Shown piece by piece: positions 34,236 through 47,246 of a stretch of DNA of 64,000 nt. Position numbers and translations under genes: made by a program. Positions within the stretch are counted from its first letter, which is position 1. Each line of letters starts with the position of its first letter. The stretch spans positions 1,107,501 to 1,171,500 of the forward strand of contig BSYO01000033.1 of assembly GCA_033239525.1 (NCBI GenBank), in the 5' to 3' direction. The notes under the pieces were generated by a model. It saw only the letters and a list, made by a program, of their open reading frames with translations. It did not search any database and was not told the origin of the DNA. Source of the stretch: Nepenthes gracilis. Taxonomy: Eukaryota > Streptophyta > Magnoliopsida > Caryophyllales > Nepenthaceae.

Positions 34236-35760
34236 AATTCGTACGACAATTAGATACCCGAGACACAATAAGACTCGTCTAATATTAATTTAGTTAGAGT
34301 GATTTGTAATTAAGTTAACCTAACTCACTAATTAATCTAAATTTAAATTAATAACCCAAGTATTTAACACAATCTATCGATCCAAATCTTCTATATTTAT
34401 TGGGCCAAAAAATTAATCCAACTATAAAATTTTAAATCCAAAAGTAATTAAAAATAATTATTAAAACTAATTTATCAATTTTATTATCTTAAAATAAAAA
34501 AAATTATTTATGATGTTACAAGATTAGATTATGAACGTACTAAATAACCCTACAAGTAGATTAGATTATAAACGTATTAAATAATCCTATAACATTTGGG
34601 AGATTTGGGAGGTCTTATTTATTAAAGAAATAAATATATTTATTTTTTTAATTTTAATTATTTATGTTTAATAGATAATTATAATTTAGTTATTTTAAAA
34701 TAATTAATTTTAATTTAATTTTTAATTTTAAAAAATTAATTAAATTATATTTATCTATTTAAAAATAAATAATTAAGTTATAAAAAATAAACCTCTTTAT
34801 TTATATTAAAAATGAAGCTCTTGGAATCTCAACATTTGAAAACTGGTATTTTAATATTTTTAAAAAAATCATTTAAATATCTTTTCAAAAAAGAATCCAT
34901 CAAAAATCTATTATGAGACAATGGCTGAGATGGTGAGAATCTAGCGGTGGATTGTGAAGGAGCGTGACAAGGACGAGTGGTGCGTATGGTTAGAAGAATA
35001 TCAATTATATATTTAACTATTAATATAAAATAAGATAAAAATAAAATAATTATTTTTTAAAAAATAAAATAAGATAAAAATAAAGTTAAAATTTTTTATT
35101 TTTATATTTAGTTATTAGAATAAAACAAGTTAAAAATAACTATCCTATTATTTGATATCTAATAATAAGATGAGTATAAGTTAAGAATTTATTGTAATAA
35201 GAATAATTATTTCAGAAAAAAATATTCTATCATTATTCAAGAAAAATGATATTCTATCATTATTTTACAGTCTTATCGACATCCGTTTATTGTCAAGCAC
35301 CAATACACTATACCGAAGAATATTTTATTAATTTATTATATCATCAATAAATATTTTTATTAAAATTCATAAAAATTATATAACAACACAAAAAAATTAA
35401 ATTACAAAAGAAAAAAACAAATTAGATAGAATATGGCAGGATATTAAATTTTAAATTAAATGTATAAAAAATAACATTTTAGTCCGTAATTTTAGTCTTT
35501 ATGTGGATTTTAAGTTAGAATAACTACTTGTTTTATTTTTCTTATTTAATAATTCACTTTTACATACTTTTTTCAATTTTATTCACAATTTCATTTTAGT
35601 ACAATTTTATATAAATGACATCATATAACTTGATTTATAATCAATTTCAGTTAAAACTTTACCTAAAATAAAATAAATGACACATTAAAAATGATGGATA
35701 GACTTTGATAAAAGCTAAAAAATAGATAATATCTTTAATACTTGAGTTTAAAGTTCATTT
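34236..35760. other. AT-rich intergenic DNA
   Basis: No gene is seen. 34,612-34,815 resembles the MITE-like family, with roughly inverted ends near GAGGTCTTATTTA and AATAAACCTC, but it is too decayed to be sure. Confidence 0.45.
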
Positions 35761-37430
35761 TCAACGGCCCTTTTTCATTTGAAAACAAGCATGAACCCCT
35801 GGTTTAGCCATGCCCACTTAGACATAATGCCAGACAGCATGTTTCTGTTTAATTATGGGCTCCAAACAGTATGTTCCTATTTTTATGAGGGGATCACAAA
35901 GTCCACAGTCATTTTTACATAGACAATTTTACATGAAAAAGGTAGTTCTTTCGCACATTTTCAAACATAAAATATAACAAATTATCGTATGTTAGAATAA
36001 GCAGATCAACAAGCATATAATGCATTAATTCCTACTGGTTGTATATCCCGCATCCCGGCATAATAGAACATCAACATCCCAAAATATATATAGTGCTTCA
36101 TCCCAGCATAATAGAATATCAGCATCCCAGTTTAACAGAATATCTCTCCCATTATCAACAGCATCAGCATCCCAGCACACTAGCATATTAGTTTAATAGA
36201 ATATCAACATCTGAGTATCAGCTTATCAATTGAAGCAAAAACACAGCTCCACTCACAGCATGAACAGAGGAATCAATTGATCCCGCAAGATATTAGCATC
36301 ACTTTTCAACATAATGAGCAAGAATCCAACTGCAAGGCAACATACCTCACAAAATGTCTCCCATCATCAGCAGTAAATATTTCACAAAACTGGTATACAT
36401 AGGAGAAGTCACAATATATTTTTGGCGATTACGTACAAGATGTTTTACTGTAGACATTATTTGATCCAAATTAATCAATAGGTGCATATCAATAGTTTTT
36501 TTAATTTTACACGGACATTCTATCAAACAGGTGATGCTCAATATACAGATTTAGATAATCAGTAATGAGAGAGAGGGTTTCTCACAATCAGGAACCAGAA
36601 AACAAAAGCCTACCAAGAAAAGCACACCAAGCGAACTATATGAGAGAGAGGAAGGAACAAGATTATTGAAGAAAGAATACCATGGAAAAAGCGTCAACAC
36701 AGATAATTTCTTACAAAATTCTAACAAATAAGAATTTTGTGACAAAGTAGTTCCAGCAAGCTGAAACTCCACTTAATGAAACCGAACTGGGGTCTCTGAA
36801 AATAACACAGGTGATTCCTCACAATAATCACAGGAATTAGTTTTCAAACAGTGAAATCAAACTAGGGTTTTGCAGAAATAGTAGAAGGGTTTTGCAGAAG
36901 CTTCCCAACCTTTTGTGCAACAAATTTCTAATGTGACTGGATATTGAGATAGCTTTCGAAGCAGAAGCAGAAGGGTTTTAATCGAGAAAATGGAACAGAA
37001 GAAGGTATAATTGAATAATCGAGTATAAAAAATGGAACCGGTTTGGCGGAGAAGCAGAAATTTTAAAAGGTTTCGACAATCTTACAAAATCATGTCTCAA
37101 CAGTTTTTGGCCGTATTTTTAGGCAGAGTATTTTTGTTTGAAACAGGGGGAAAAAGGAACATTTGAGAGAAGTAAGAGAAAAAGCTGTGAAGGCCAGCTG
37201 ATTGAGAAAAGGTAATATGAGTATAAAAATGATGGACAGATTTAATAAAGTAATTTTTCCCGATTGAGAAGGATTTTGGTATTTCTACCTGCCGTTTAAT
37301 CGGGAAGATAGTCCGCCCTCTTTCCCAACAGGAAGCAGGGTTTCGACAGGGAAAAAGGAACACGAGGCCAGCTGATTGAGAGAAAAGGTAATATGAGTAT
37401 AAAAAATATGGTACATGGGAATAGTTATTT
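35761..37430. other. Less AT-rich unassigned region
   Basis: No gene is recognised. At 36,040-36,230 the words CATCCCAG and ATAATAGAATATCA recur irregularly. GGCCAGCTGATTGAGA with the following 30 bases occurs at 37,192 and again at 37,366. Minus-strand AAACCCTA-type words near 36,860-36,900 resemble plant leader sequence. Open frames here have no protein features I know. Confidence 0.4.
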
Positions 37431-37689
37431 TTTAATATTTGAAAATAAAAAATATTTAAAAATATAATATTTTTTATTTTTTTGGAAATTTGGAAATAAA
37501 TGTTTATTTTAAAATATTTATTTTATATAAAAATATAATTAAATGATAAAATATTTATTTTATTAAAAATAAAATAAAAATAAAATTTTTTTTTTACCAA
37601 CTAAATGTATCACAAGTGAGTTACCGGAAGCCATTGGACACAGCATTGTGCACGTGCATGGTGGCCTACAACTTTTAGAATTGGAAAGA

Positions 37690-38405
37690 ATTTATTTTAA
37701 AAAAAATATATTAAATTTATTTTTTATGTTTTGATTATTTATTTTTAAATAAATTATTATAATTTAATTATTTTTAAAAAAATTACAAAAAATTATTTTA
37801 AAATAATTAAATTATAATTGTTAATTTAAAAATAAAAAAATTAATATTAAAAAATATAAGTGACTGCATCTCTATGGGAATTGAGCTCCCTCAATCCATC
37901 ACTCCCATGCAGTGCTGCTGTCTTCCTTCAGCAAACCGTACACTTGTATCGCACGAAATGGAGAATGGATTCGAAAGAAATTCCAGCAGAGAAAATTATT
38001 AAAATTAATTATTAAATTATAATTTTAAAAATACTAAAATAAAAGTGATTTATAATCTATTAAATTTAAAAATTAGAATTTTATAGGAGACTCTTGCTTA
38101 CAAAGTACCAATAAAATTTAATATGCCTCTATTGAAAAATGATTTAATATTTATAAACAAAGTATTTAAGCTTTTTTAATAAACAAATTTAGAGTAAGTC
38201 TATCTCTTAAATGGTTTTTTTTTATATATATAGTTATCTCAACTATCTATTTTAAAATAAATAATTATAAATTAATAATTAAATTTAATTAATTTTTTAT
38301 TTTAAAAAATATTTAAATTATAATTATTTATTTAAATATTAAAATTTTATATTATTAAAAAAATAGGCTCTAATTTTTTTTTAAAGATGTAACATCTCTA
38401 ATCCC
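37690..38405. repeat. Two MITE-like AT palindromic relics
   Basis: About 37,690-37,870 and 38,195-38,405 share the AT-rich palindromic core and ATTATAATTTAAT words with the element at 13.84 kb. The second ends ATCTCTAATCCC, like the right end of that element. A short non-repeat stretch lies between them. Confidence 0.35.
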
Positions 38406-39766
38406 TTTAACAAACTACACTTTAATTTGTATTCAATTTATATGACTTTCCACACTTCATAGAGTAGGTTAAAGGAGTGGTCCAAGCAAAGGACATAACA
38501 CCTAAGAGGGATCCTTAATAAAGATTTATTCCTCAACTTTCTCATTTATTATTTGGTGATTGTATGCTAGATCTTTAATATAGACTTTTATTTCATTTAC
38601 TTATTGTCACATTATTGTCATAAAAAGGCACATTATTATAATAAAGTGTCATATTTAATTTGGTCCATATCAAATGGGCACCATGTGGACTAGTACTAGT
38701 AAAACAATTATCAAACATTGACTAATTTGACGTATATTAAAATATAGATATGCAGTGTAGTGCATCGAATTTTATCACCTAATTATCAAATGAGTTTACT
38801 TTATATAAAGAGATAAATAATCATAAATTTGTTGTTAATATTGTAGTATTAATAAGCTGTCTATTATTGTAACACATTCTACGAATAGTATTAAAAAAAA
38901 TTTTAAATTATACTATGCATAAAAAAAGAAAATATCAATTTGGTCAAGCTACCACCGTGGCTCGAACCACAAGCATCCCATCTCAAATGGGAGACTCGCT
39001 CAAATCAAGCTCTTTAGCTAGTGACAATTCAAAAGTTAAACCGGTAAGCAATAATTTATAAATAGATTAATAAATGCTAAAATGGAATAGAATTCACTCT
39101 TCTATCAATTGAATATAAATATAATGATGCTACTTATTGATATACATGATAAGTATCATATCATTTTGTGATATTAATTGATTACTTGAAGATAGACAAA
39201 TATAATATATCTTATTACTAAATTAAAAAATCATATGTATTTTTTTAATAATTATATATTTTTTAATTATTAATGATATTATTAAATAATGAATAATATT
39301 GCACTCCCAATGGATTGTAAAATTAATCACATATGAGAGTATTTTTGAGAATTTTTCATAATAAGGGTATTTTTATACTTTTAACATTTAAAATTTTTAA
39401 AAAATGTTTTAGATTTCTTTTTTAAAAATATATAATAAGGACCATTAAATCTTGATGATCTAATGACCTAGATTTACGAGAAAAAGGATTTTTTCTAACT
39501 CTATCGTGAGAAAAATTGGAGATATTAATTATTTATATTTTTGATAATTGGATTAAAATTTAATAATTAATATTAAAAAAATATTAAAAATAATTATATT
39601 TTTAAAATTTTTTATAATATTAATATTTATTAAATATTAAATTACATATATATTTTTTAATATAATAACTCCTTAAATGATTAAAAAAATATAAAAACTA
39701 AAAAAAAATAATCCAAAATCCCACTAGAACCCAACCACAAAACACTAGACAATTATTAACACGGCT
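38406..39766. other. AT-rich intergenic DNA
   Basis: No protein gene is seen. It includes the tRNA-like stretch annotated separately, and a 29-base AT word at about 39,611 that recurs at 57,893. Confidence 0.5.
38940..39032 (-). other. tRNA-like stretch, possible SINE head
   Basis: On the minus strand, TAGCTAAAGAGCTTG resembles a pol III A box. TGTGGTTCGAGCC resembles a B box about 45 bases later. Between them TCCCA-TTTGAGA-TGGGA can form a five-pair stem with a seven-base loop. The acceptor and T stems do not close well, so it is not a functional tRNA. Confidence 0.35.
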
Positions 39767-39771
39767 GATGA

Positions 39772-40336
39772 TGTCATAAACATATCTTATATGATGAAAT
39801 ATATAAATTATTAATTTATTAAATTAATTAAATAAAATATGATCATGTTAATTTATATATAATAAATAAAAATTTCTAAAAGATACGTCCGTTTAAGACG
39901 TATCATTTGATGAAAATGATATGTTATTTTTTAATAGATATATCATTTAAGTGATTAGATATGTCTTTTAAGATATACCTATTGAGTGAATGGATATCTC
40001 TTCTCAATAATTATATTTATTCATAACATATTTTTTGGACGAAATGAGTGGTATTTCGATAATTTAGGAATGGTTATCTCTCCCTCTATAAAAGGACATT
40101 CTTAGCCATTATTTTGGGATACATATAAAATTTATATAATTTTTATAAATTATAAGGAGAAAAGAAAGAAATTATCTCTAAATTTTTCGATATCAGAATA
40201 ATTACAATATTGTATAAATAATTAGTGCTAATGAATCTAAATATATTAAATTTATTTTATACTTAATTAATTAATGAAGAATTGTGATAATAAAGATCTT
40301 ATAATTTAAAATTTTATCTTATTAAAATTTATTACA
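39772..40336 (+). repeat. 5' LTR of copia element
   Basis: It starts TGTCATAAACAT and ends TTTATTACA, and aligns over its length with 45,724-46,281. A CTCTATAAAAGG promoter box is at about 40,094-40,105. Confidence 0.9.
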
Positions 40337-40339
40337 TGT

Positions 40340-40354
40340 GGTATAGAGAAATTG
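40340..40354 (+). other. Copia primer-binding site
   Basis: TGGTATAGAGA lies two to three bases after the LTR, close to the standard TGGTATCAGAG complementary to initiator tRNA-Met. Confidence 0.7.
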
Positions 40355-40389
40355 ATTCTAATCATCGTATTTTCTTCTATTACGCGTAT

Positions 40390-41060
40390 TTTGTTTTTCA
40401 AAAATAAACGAAATATGAAAAACAGTGGCACCAAACGGGTTTTCATTCATGGCGTCTAGCGTCTACCCTGTTGATCACGCTCCACTACAACCCTTCATCT
40501 GCCATTCCAAATCTGGCCGTGCGTTCCCGGCTAGTGTATATGAAGGTCGAATTAGGCGTCATAACCATACATGGCCATTTCATCAAACAGTTTCTGAATA
40601 AGAAACAGTAAGAAAAGTAGCGTGAATCTATTTGTTTTATCGGCGACGGTTTATGCCTACTGTCGTTTGCCACTGTTCACTGCCATCCATAATCCCTTCC
40701 GCCATTATTCAACGTTATATATAAAAAAAAGGATTCTGGGGAACAGAGAAAATGGCGCAAAATTAAACTGTTTTCATTTCATAGTGGCGTGAGCCGCAGA
40801 ACCTGCCACTGTTTGCCAATAGTATGGTTGTTTTCCATCAACACATCGCTGTTTTGTCGCCGGTAGACATGAACAGTTGCCCTTTTGTGCCAAAATTTGA
40901 CGCAAAAGTGTTGTCGGTTTCTGTTGTTTGAATCCGTCGCCGTCGGATGAAATCGGATCATCGTTCGTTTGAAATCGTAGGTTGTGACGTTTAATGGCGG
41001 TGGTCGACTTGGCGCCGATTGTCTGCAATGTTGGGCGGTAGTGGGAAAACTGAACGGAAT
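40390..41060 (+). other. GC-richer copia leader
   Basis: This untranslated-looking block lies between primer site and gag. The word CCACTGTT recurs, as in TTGCCACTGTTCACTGCC and CCTGCCACTGTTTGCC. It has no long plus-strand frame. The short minus-strand frames are not supported as genes. Confidence 0.5.
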
Positions 41061-41829
41061 GTTTACAGAGGCGAGAGATGGTAGAAGAAGAAGATAAACG
41101 GAAAAAAAAATGAAATTATATAATATTTATTTTATATATAAAAGGTAAACTGAAAATAGAATGGAAATGAAATAGTATATGTATATATATTTGTTTTATG
41201 TTAACGTAAAATAAAAATTAATATGATATATTGATATAATATAATATATAAATTTATTTAATATATGATTATATTATATATAAAAGTAATTTTTTGTTTA
41301 ATATCTACAATTTAATTATTTGTACATATGCTGTGAAATTTTAATTTATCATTTTATCATGATTAAATGCTATTATTTAGATTTATACTGATATTATTTA
41401 TAATATTGTACAAAATAATTGTGATTGAGTATCCATATAATGATATAGTCCGATAAGGCCAATGTGACCCGACTAAATGATTTTATAGATATTAAATCAT
41501 AAAATAAAAAATTAATATAATTATCTCATATATTAATTTAATTATTTTATAAATTTAAAATGTTACAATTTTTCAATCAATAGATATTATGGTAAGCCAA
41601 AAGTATACCAACTTCTATGTGATTGATTAATTGAATAAAATAATTAATAAGTATTTGTTATTTCAAATAGGATCCTAAATATCCAAAGGTAACAAACTTA
41701 TTTAAATTTTAGAACATTATTAATTATTTTTATAAGTAATTAGAAATCATTATAATAGTCAATTTGTGTGTTATAATTACACCTAAATGTGGATTATAAT
41801 GATACTATTTATTTGGCTACCAAATTTAA

Positions 41830-42620
41830 AGTCTTTGGTATGTATGTGAATAAATTCTTTCTTATTCAGTTTATAATGAATTCTCTTCCTCCTCAATAAG
41901 GATCTTTTCAAATTTATTATAATACTATTAAAGATAAATAGAATATTAATAAATTGGGAAGTATATTAGTTCAAGAGGAGGCAATATTCAAATAATAGAA
42001 AATTTAATCAATTAATTTAACAGGCTATGGTGGTAAAGAAAAGAATAAGAAAAAAAGAGAGAACGTTAAAGTTAAACCATCAAAGAAAAAGGAACCCCAT
42101 TCTGGTACAGGGGCTCAGAAGAAGGGAAGTAACGTAAAGTGTCACTTTTGTAAAAATATAGAACACTTTAAGAAAGATTATTATAAAAGAAAGGTTTGGT
42201 TCGAAAAGAAATGTGAGCCTCTCGTTTATATTTATTTTGAATCAAATCTAATTGAAATGATTTCTAATACTTGGTGGTTTGATTCATATTCTAACATTTA
42301 TATTTCTAAATCGATATAGGAATTCATTACAACCCAGATGCTAAACCAAAATAAAAATTTTATTGTCCTGAAAAATAGTGTCAAAATTTTTATTTCTATT
42401 GCTGAAACTTTTTTATTTATTTCTTGATACCGGAATGTATTTAGATTTGTTAAAAATACTTTATATACCTTTAATTTTTAAAAATCTTATTTCAATTTTT
42501 AAACTTGATATTCAAAGCTGCCCTTTAAATTTTAAAAATAAAAGATTAAGCATATACGAAAATAAAACATTCTTCAGTTCGAAAATTTTTTTTGATGGTT
42601 TCTACAAAATAAATCTTAAT
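41830..42620 (+). pseudogene. Copia gag end and protease (stops)
   Basis: GYGGKEKNKKK at about 42,022, then VKCHFCKNIEHFKKDY at 42,138, is the gag zinc knuckle with its last Cys changed to Tyr. WWFDSYSNIYISKS at about 42,271 matches the protease active-site region, and the frame from 42,378 holds DTGMYLDLLKILYIPLIF. Stops and a frame change break it. Confidence 0.75.
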
Positions 42621-42649
42621 TAAAATTTTGTTAAAACTCTCTTGACCTT

Positions 42650-43420
42650 GCATCCTAATGTAGGAATAAAATATAAATGTATGAATAAAAATTCTTATTT
42701 CTTATGGCACAAAAAATTGAGTCATATATCTAAAGATCATATGAAACGGTTGGTAAATGAAAAATATTGCCTAACATTAATTTTTTGATCTTGATGTATG
42801 TGTGGATTATATTAAAGGAAAACAAACCAAACATATAAAGAATGGTGCTATGAAAAGTTTAAAACTTTTAAAAATTATCCATACAGACATTTGTGGACCT
42901 TTTGATTCTCCATCTTTAAGAGGAGAAAAATATTTTATCACATTTATCGATAGTTTTTCACAATATTGTTATGTTTATTTGTTGTATAAAAAATCTTAGG
43001 TTGTAAATATTTTAAAAATATATATTAATAAGAGTAAAAGACAATTAAATAAAAGTATGAAAGTCATTCGATCTGATAGAAGTGGTATATATTATGGCAG
43101 ATATGATGTATTATGACAATATCCTAACTATTTTGCTAAATTATTAAAAAAGTATGCTATGCGTGCACAATATACTATGCCAGGTACACCACAGCAAAAT
43201 GATATAGCTGAAAGATGTAATCGTATATTAATGGATATGGTTAGGAGTATGTTCAGTTATTTCTCTTTATCTAAAATTTTATGGATGGAAGCCTTTAAGA
43301 TTACTGTTTATATTCTTAATTAGGTTCCTAGTAAAGCTGTTCAAAAAACTTATTTTGAGTTATAGATCGAAAAAAAATCGAGTATTTAATACCTACATAT
43401 TTGGGGGTATTTAATAAAGG
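42650..43420 (+). pseudogene. Copia integrase (stops)
   Basis: LWHKKLSHIS at about 42,702 is the zinc-binding start. CVDYIKGKQTKH (42,799), IIHTDICGPF (42,879) and FITFIDSFSQYCYVYLL (42,937) are the catalytic-core entry. TPQQNDIAERCNR near 43,188 holds the later catalytic Glu region. Several stops interrupt it. Confidence 0.85.
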
Positions 43421-43829
43421 TTAGAATATATAATTCACAAGAAAAAGAATTAGATTTTAGAACTATTAATGGATACTTTATTTGTTATTCAGAGAAATCT
43501 AAATGGTGTAAATTTTACTGTCCTAACAAATTTTCAGTGGGAGTGATATTTTATAAAATATAAAAATAAAAAAATTAGGGTACAAGTCCTTATACCCATA
43601 ATTTTTAAAGAAATAATTATTTCGAATGCTATTAAGCAGCAGATTAATAATTCTATCCTCCATAATGAGAATATTACCATTAAATATAATGTAAAACAAT
43701 CATAGGAAGTAGTACTAATACGATCTCATAGAGAAAGGAGATTTGCTATTTTAAATAATTATTTGGTTTATTTGTAAGAATTTGAGTATGATATAGAGAT
43801 ACATGATGATTCGCTTTCTTTCCAATAAG

Positions 43830-45368
43830 CCATAAAAAGAACTAATTATTCTAAATGAATTGATACCATAAATGATGAGTTAAAATCAATGGCACATAAT
43901 AAATTTTGGGATATTGTCGAATTGCCTGAGAGTTACAAAACAGTTTGTTATAAATAGGTATTTAAAATCAAACGTAACTCTTAAGGCAATATCGAACGAT
44001 ATAAGGTTAGACTTATTGTCAAAAGTTATACTAAAAAAGGTAGTATTGATTATAATGAGACATTTTCTTTAATTTCTAATAATGATTCCTTAATAATCGT
44101 AATGGTATTGGTAACACATTTTAACTTAGAGTTGTACCAAATATATGTAAAGACTACTTTCTAAACGAAAGCTTAGATGAAGAAGTTTAAATGGAACAAC
44201 CTGAATGATTTTTAATTAAAAGACAATAGAACTTAGTTTACAAATTAAAGAAATTAATATATTGACTTAAATAAGTCCCACGACAATGGTACTTTAAGTT
44301 TCATGATACCATTTTATCTTTTAATTTTATAGAAAATATTATTAATTGGTGTATATACCCGAAGGTTAGTAGGAATAAATTTATATTTTTGGTTCTATAT
44401 GGTAATGATATATTACTTGCAAATAGTGATGTTGGATTATTACATGAGATTAAAGGCCATCTTTCTAAAAATTTTAATATGAAATATATGGATGAGACAA
44501 CTTATGTGATAGGAATAGAAATATTTTAAAATAAATCACATAGATTATTGAGATTGTCTCAAAAAGAATATATCAAGAAAATTTTAAAGAGGTTTTGGAT
44601 AGAGAATTGTGTAGTCAATATTACTTCAATCCAGAAATGTGATAGACTTAATTTAATACAATGTCCACAAAATGAATGGGAATGAAATCAAATGAAGGAT
44701 ATTCCTTATGCGCCTGCTGTATAAAATTTGATGTATACACAAACTTATACCAAATCAGATATAAGTTTCGCGGTTAGTATGCTCAAACGATACTAAAGCA
44801 ATTATAGTATGGATCACTAAAAAGTTACAAAGCAAGTTATGAGATACTTATAAGAAACTAAAGACTATATGCTTATCTATAATTTGGAGGTGATAGGAAA
44901 TTCAGATTCAGACTATATCGAATATTCTAATACAGGAAAGTCCACATCTAAAAATATTTTTCTTTTGGTTGGAAGAGTTATTTCATGAAAAAGTATCAAA
45001 TAATCTGTGATTATTGGGCCACGGTTGGAAGCAGAGTTTGTGGCATATTTTGAAACCATTGTACATGCATTATGGTTATAAAATTTTTTTTCAATACTTG
45101 GAATTATTTATAATATAATTAAGTCGCTGAAAATTTATTGTGATAATTTTACAACAGTTTTATTCTCAAAGGACAACAAGTATTCAAAGGGTATTAAACA
45201 TATAAAAATTAAATATATTATCATTAAAAGTAAAATTTAAAAATAAAAGGTGTCAAAAGAGTATATTAGAACTAAACTTATAATTGTAGATCTATTAACT
45301 AAAGGTTTATCTCCAAAAGTATTTGTAGATCATATTGACAGTATGAATTTTTATCATTATTCATGATG
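43830..45368 (+). pseudogene. Copia RT and RNase H (stops)
   Basis: LYGNDILLA near 44,395 is the catalytic YxDD block with its first Asp changed to Asn. It is followed by KNFNMKYMDE, RLLRLSQKEYIKKIL, YTKSDISFAVSML, RLEAEFVAYFETI and KHIKIKYI, the standard ladder of copia RT and RNase H, ending in a stop near 45,366. About ten in-frame stops are present. Confidence 0.9.
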
Positions 45369-45705
45369 AAATAATATTATTTTGACATTTGAGATCTCAC
45401 ATAATGCGTTTCTGATATATCATATTTTTTTCATATTATTTGAACTTAAAATTTTGGATTAATGATAACAGAAATAGTCTCTCACTAAGATATTATTGTT
45501 GGATTGTACGATATTTTTTATTTAAAACTTAATCATGTAATTTACTGATGTTGTAGTATATGGAAGGAATTATGTCGTATAATGATATAGAACCTTTATG
45601 ACTCGTATTTGTCGATTACTTGATTATAGTATTAAACTGTTAATGAATTGTAATATTGCGCGCTTAAAGTTTATTTTAATTAATTCAGATAAATATTATT
45701 ATCAT

Positions 45706-45722
45706 ATGGGATAAGTGAGAGA
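45706..45722 (+). other. Copia polypurine tract
   Basis: GGGATAAGTGAGAGAA stands immediately before the 3' LTR. Confidence 0.5.
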
Positions 45723-45723
45723 A

Positions 45724-46281
45724 TGTTAGAAATATATCTCATATGATGACATATTAATTATTAATTTATTAAATTATTTAAATAAAATATAATTCTATTA
45801 GTTTATATACAATGAAGAGAAATTTTAAAAAAAATATGCATATTCAAAACGTATCATTTGATAAAAATATTATATTATTTTTAATAGATATGTCCTTTAA
45901 ATGATTAGATATTTTTTAGAATATATTTATTGAGTGAATGTATATCTCTTCTCAACAATTATGTCTATTCATGACTATCTCTTGAGCAAAATGAGGAGTA
46001 TTTCAATAATTTGAGAATGATTATTTTTTTTAATAAAAAGACATTCTTAGCCATCATTTTAAAATGCACATAAAATTTATATAATATTTACAAATTATGA
46101 GGAGAAGAGAGAAAAATTATCTCCTGGTTCTAAAAGATAAGAATAATTATAGTATTATTTAAAGAATTAATATTAATTGATCCAGATATATTAAATTTAT
46201 TTTATACTTGATTAATTAGAGAAAATTTATAATAATAAAGATTATATGATTTAAAGTTTTATCTTATTAAAATTTATTAGG
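45724..46281 (+). repeat. 3' LTR of copia element
   Basis: It starts TGTTAGAAATAT. The final CA has become GG. It is clearly diverged from the 5' LTR, so the insertion is old. Confidence 0.88.
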
Positions 46282-46286
46282 GATGA

Positions 46287-46838
46287 CTCCTTGGCAACAC
46301 GTACAATCAACCCTCTCATGGAAGAGTTTAACCACTTTTTATCAAAATTATTTAATTAATATTAAATTTTTAATTTTTTTAATATTAAGTAAATTTTGTT
46401 TAAAAAATAATACACCTGCCTAATCAAATATTATATAGAGCTGATTTATCTCCAAAGGCTTTTTCAATGATTATTTGTAATAATTATTACTCCATTCTAT
46501 GATGGGGTAAGATGCACAGGAAAGCTACGTTGCATAGCCCTACAATGTGGTGTCCCAACCGTTGAATCATCTCCAATCTAACGATTGATATTTAATATAT
46601 TAAAATAATATAATATATAAATATTTTTATTAAATTTTTTAATAAAATATTAAAATATTAATATAATAAAAAAATATTAAAATATATTATTTTTATATTC
46701 TTAAAATACTTTTTAATATTAAATTTTATTCATTAGATTATAATAGCATGTAATATAACAGAAAGAATGAAAATCAACACTTAATAATTGTTTCATATGT
46801 TATAATACATGTTTATTTTATTTATTAAGTTTGGCAAA
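46287..46838. other. AT-rich spacer
   Basis: No gene or clear repeat end is seen. Confidence 0.5.
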
Positions 46839-47246
46839 TGTTATAATCGTGTTCACAATTTACATGTAATAATTATTTAATTATTATTATGAAAGTTAAT
46901 TCCTAAAAGATATGCCAATTCATGTCTTTTTGATGAAAGCATGGCCATTTTGATAATTTAAAAGCTTGTCATCTCTTTATTTTATAAAAGGAGACATTAA
47001 TATTATTTTAGATGTATTTGAATTATAAAAAAAATACGATTTCTAAGAGAATAATAACAAAAATCAATTTCAACTATTTAAGATAATAACAAATTGATGC
47101 ACTAATTTTGTAAATTATTTTGACAAATAAATATTTTATATTTATAAATATAAATATACTAATTTATATTTATGCATGATCTATTAAAAACTATAATAAT
47201 AAAAATTTCAAAAATTAAAATTTAATCTCATTATAAAAATTTTACA
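46839..47246 (+). mobile_element. Copia-like LTR relic
   Basis: It starts TGTTATAATC and ends TTTTACA. A TCTCTTTATTTTATAAAAGGAGACATT block resembles the promoter region of the 39.8-kb LTR. No standard primer site follows and no target duplication was found. Confidence 0.4.

Larger units (their letters stand above)
39767..46286 (+). mobile_element. Ty1/copia LTR retrotransposon (decayed, full length)
   Basis: The element is 39,772-46,281, flanked by GATGA at 39,767-39,771 and 46,282-46,286. Order: 5' LTR, tRNA-Met-type primer site, long leader, gag with a zinc knuckle, protease, integrase, RT/RNase H, purine tract, 3' LTR. Integrase before RT is the copia order. Stops are spread through all frames, so it is dead. 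Many stops sit where relatives have Gln or Trp codons. Confidence 0.92.

Noticed and set aside
38940..39032. Functional tRNA gene
   Set aside because: Acceptor and T stems do not pair properly, so only a tRNA-like relic is reported.
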